NCBI GenBank assembly: GCA_003233535.1
Contig: QIMA01000240.1
Location: forward strand, 1 to 7,148
DNA length: 7,148 nt
From: Rhodanobacteraceae bacterium
GTDB lineage: Bacteria; Pseudomonadota; Gammaproteobacteria; Xanthomonadales; SZUA-5
Reading direction: 5' to 3'
Notes under the pieces: generated by a model
Seen by the model: only the letters and a program-made list of their open reading frames with translations
Databases searched by the model: none
Told to the model about the DNA's origin: nothing
Shown: positions 6,885-7,148 of the stretch, in pieces
Numbering within the stretch: the stretch's first letter is position 1
Layout of the letters: each line of letters starts with the position of its first letter
Program-made: the position numbers and the translations under genes

Positions 6885-7018
6885 GTTTTAGGTATTACGT
6901 TTTACGTTTTAGGTTTTAGGTAAGAGCCAAAGCGTGAAGCCGGCCGCATCGACACTAGCAGGAGGCTCTTGCGGTTGCTCTTGCCCTTACCTAAAACATA
7001 AAACATAAAACCTAAAAC
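6885..7018. repeat. Palindromic intergenic element with GTTTTA/TAAAAC arms
   Basis: The left arm (6885 to about 6928) is built of GTTTTA, ATTACG and TTTTAGG units and ends GGTAAGAGCC. The right arm (6964-7018) carries the complement: GGCTCTT, then TTACCTAAAAC, then ATAAAAC units and CCTAAAAC. AAGAGCC (6922-6928) pairs perfectly with GGCTCTT (6964-6970), and the outer arms pair with a few mismatches and a gap. The 35-base centre is GC-rich. AGAGCCAA occurs twice on the left side (6874-6881 and 6923-6930). The AT-rich arms differ sharply in composition from both neighbouring genes, suggesting insertion of a small non-coding mobile element. It starts 14 bases after the mmsA stop and ends 16 bases before the next start, so it fills most of the gap and could lower or end read-through. 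No open frame inside. Confidence 0.78.
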
Positions 7019-7034
7019 AGTCTTAGGAACACAG

Positions 7035-7148
7035 ATGACCCGCAAACCCCTAGCCGACATCGAGGCCGGAAGGCTAACCGCCCTCGAACTGGCGCAGAAT
7101 TTTGAAGACGTCGCGCCGCCGTTGGATAAGCATCAGGCGCTAATTGCC
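7035..7148 (+). CDS. preT: Start of a PreT-like dihydropyrimidine dehydrogenase subunit (partial)
   Basis: Only the first 38 codons are in the window; the frame is open at the edge. AGGA at 7025-7028 stands six bases before the ATG. The sequence MTRKPLADIEAGRL, then LAQNFEDVAPPLDKHQALIA, resembles the N-terminus of PreT, the FAD and Fe-S subunit of NAD-dependent dihydropyrimidine dehydrogenase. In such proteins 'NF.D..PPL...QAL.EA' leads into the CxxCxxxxC cluster ligands, which here would lie beyond the edge. The same N-terminal fold occurs in glutamate synthase small subunits, the main alternative. With PreA this enzyme reduces uracil and thymine, the first step of reductive pyrimidine breakdown. 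mmsA upstream would serve the last step. The 164-base gap holding a repeat makes cotranscription uncertain. Confidence 0.62.
   Translation, partial: MTRKPLADIEAGRLTALELAQNFEDVAPPLDKHQALIA

Noticed and set aside
6885..7018. CRISPR-like array because of repeated TAAAAC units
   Set aside because: The units are 6-10 bases with no spacers of constant length; they form the arms of one palindrome.

Overview
The window looks like chromosomal DNA of a moderately GC-rich gammaproteobacterium, most likely in or near the Xanthomonadales (Lysobacteraceae). This is inferred from the protein types (a large secreted S9 peptidase, a CoA-acylating methylmalonate-semialdehyde dehydrogenase beside a PreT-like start) and from the many palindromic intergenic repeats. 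No taxonomic marker gene is present. All supported genes are on the + strand.

Left part (1-2445): a small membrane protein of the DUF5989 type (152-295) precedes a NodU/CmcH-family carbamoyltransferase (436-2265). The pair is bracketed by two same-oriented copies of one foldback repeat: a copy cut by the window edge (1-110) and a complete copy (2291-2445). The complete copy is one large imperfect palindrome, like a non-autonomous MITE. DUF5989 proteins and these carbamoyltransferases occur together in other genomes. The substrate that is carbamoylated is unknown, and the SxtJ-type partner often found with them is not in the window.

Middle (2506-5152): a two-helix membrane protein with a probable bacterial PH-like domain (2506-2988) is followed after 169 bases by a secreted S9 (prolyl oligopeptidase family) serine peptidase with an intact catalytic triad (3158-5152). 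A GC-rich palindromic repeat (5162-5274) closes this part.

Right part (5275-7148): mmsA (5332-6870) has a candidate promoter and a clear inverted-repeat operator just upstream of its start. After a second kind of palindromic repeat, rich in GTTTTA/TAAAAC runs (6885-7018), a gene cut by the window edge begins at 7035. Its first 38 residues resemble PreT, the FAD/Fe-S subunit of NAD-dependent dihydropyrimidine dehydrogenase. Together these suggest the start of a reductive pyrimidine (uracil/thymine) catabolic cluster, where MmsA would convert the final semialdehydes to acetyl-CoA or propionyl-CoA.

No tRNA, rRNA, CRISPR array or transposase gene was seen. The most unusual structure is the carbamoyltransferase/DUF5989 pair lying between two foldback repeats. 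No wholly new system can be claimed from this window alone.
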